Assembly: GCF_000756775.1 (NCBI RefSeq)
Contig: NZ_CCSF01000001.1
Coordinates: forward strand, 124,001 to 188,000
Length of the DNA stretch: 64,000 nt
Direction of reading: 5' to 3'
From: Pseudomonas saudiphocaensis
GTDB lineage: Bacteria > Pseudomonadota > Gammaproteobacteria > Pseudomonadales > Pseudomonadaceae
The notes beneath the pieces are model-generated. The model saw only the letters and a list, made by a program, of their open reading frames with translations. It did not search any database and was not told the origin of the DNA. The position numbers and the translations under genes were made by a program. Shown here piece after piece: positions 63,620 to 64,000 of this stretch (position 1 is its first letter; each line of letters opens with the position of its first letter).

Positions 63620-64000
63620 TCAGACGGTGCGCGAGAAGCGTCCCCGCTGTTCGCCACCCAGATACGCATCGAAGGCCATGGCCACGTTGCGCATCATCAG
63701 GTGCCCCTGGGGCAGCAGCACCAGAGCATCGTCGCGGATATCGACCAGACCGTCGGCGACATGCTCGTCCAGCTGGGCCAGCGATTCGGCGAAGTAGTCC
63801 TTGAAGACAATGCCGTGACGCTGCTCGATCTCGGCGAAGTCGATGCGGCCGTGGCACATCAGCGAGATGATCACTTCGCGGCGCAGGCGATCGTCTTCGC
63901 TGAGCTTGTAGCCTCGCTGCACCGGCAACATGCCTTGGTTCAGGCGCGCGTAGTACTGGGACAGTTCCTTCACGTTCTGGCTGTAGCTATTGCCGACCTT
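63620..64000 (-). CDS. hemN: Oxygen-independent coproporphyrinogen III oxidase HemN, C-terminal part
   Basis: The minus-strand frame enters at the window end and stops at 63620, giving 126 C-terminal residues beginning KVGNSYSQNVKELSQYYARL. The end (LMCHGRIDFAEIEQRHGI, DYFAESLAQLDEHVADGLV, NVAMAFDAYLG) matches the HemN C-terminal domain. The radical-SAM CxxxCxxC part lies outside. It makes protoporphyrinogen IX precursor under low oxygen, normally under Anr/Dnr control. Confidence 0.93.
   Translation of the reverse strand, partial: KVGNSYSQNVKELSQYYARLNQGMLPVQRGYKLSEDDRLRREVIISLMCHGRIDFAEIEQRHGIVFKDYFAESLAQLDEHVADGLVDIRDDALVLLPQGHLMMRNVAMAFDAYLGGEQRGRFSRTV

Overview
The window reads as chromosomal DNA of a Pseudomonas-type gammaproteobacterium (Pseudomonas sensu lato, perhaps the stutzeri/Stutzerimonas or a nearby group; species not determinable by eye). 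Evidence: an FleQ/FleS/FleR-FliA-RpoN flagellar hierarchy with FlhF/FleN, a cheY-cheZ-cheA-cheB-motC-motD-parA-cheW block, a complete ccmA-I operon after it, a divergent ETF / ETF-dehydrogenase locus with a PsrA-type operator, and a tRNA-Glu/Gly/Cys/Leu cluster. It is GC-rich and densely coded, with no CRISPR, prophage or insertion sequence.

Layout. 1-13 kb is housekeeping and metabolism: class V aminotransferase (cut by the edge) divergent from a TetR regulator, two conserved DUF proteins, ETF-ubiquinone oxidoreductase divergent from etfBA, a periplasmic solute-binding protein with a DUF4398/OmpA lipoprotein pair, a MocR regulator, a 55-residue DUF2897 membrane protein, pyrF, an MDR reductase and a BenE transporter. 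13.2-32.4 kb is the flagellar basal body, export and regulator region: fliE-J, an Hpt protein, fliK; fliL-R and flhB; a sodC and a REP element; then flhA, flhF, fleN, fliA. 32.6-41.5 kb is chemotaxis and the second stator: cheYZAB, motCD, ParA-like, CheW-like, cheW, DUF2802. 41.5-43.4 kb holds a convergent FlhB-C-terminal paralogue and a second FliK-like protein. 43.5-50.5 kb is the cytochrome c maturation operon ccmABCDEFGHI. 50.6-56 kb holds a lipoprotein, fliT, and the regulators fleQ, fleS, fleR. 56-64 kb is housekeeping: htpX, alaA, msrB, a glutathione peroxidase, a DUF815 ATPase, a GST, an unknown membrane protein, four tRNAs, an EamA exporter and the 3' part of hemN.

Regulatory logic readable from the bases: GG-N10-GC (sigma-54) promoters lie ahead of fliE, fliK, fliL, flhA and fleS; sigma-28 (TCAAG/TAAAG ... 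GCCGATA) promoters lie ahead of the CheW-like gene and of fliT. FleQ (with RpoN) would thus drive the structural and fleSR operons, and FliA the late ones, with FleN and FlhF setting flagellar number and place.

The most interesting points are three near-identical 21-residue repeats in the CheA linker, which resemble the CheY-docking peptides of FliM, FliN and CheZ encoded in the same window; two short ORFs (50 and 30 codons) that sit in stop/start registration between ccmB-ccmC and flhF-fleN; and the separation of fliT-fleQSR from fliE by the whole flagellar, chemotaxis and ccm block. I did not find a clearly new system.
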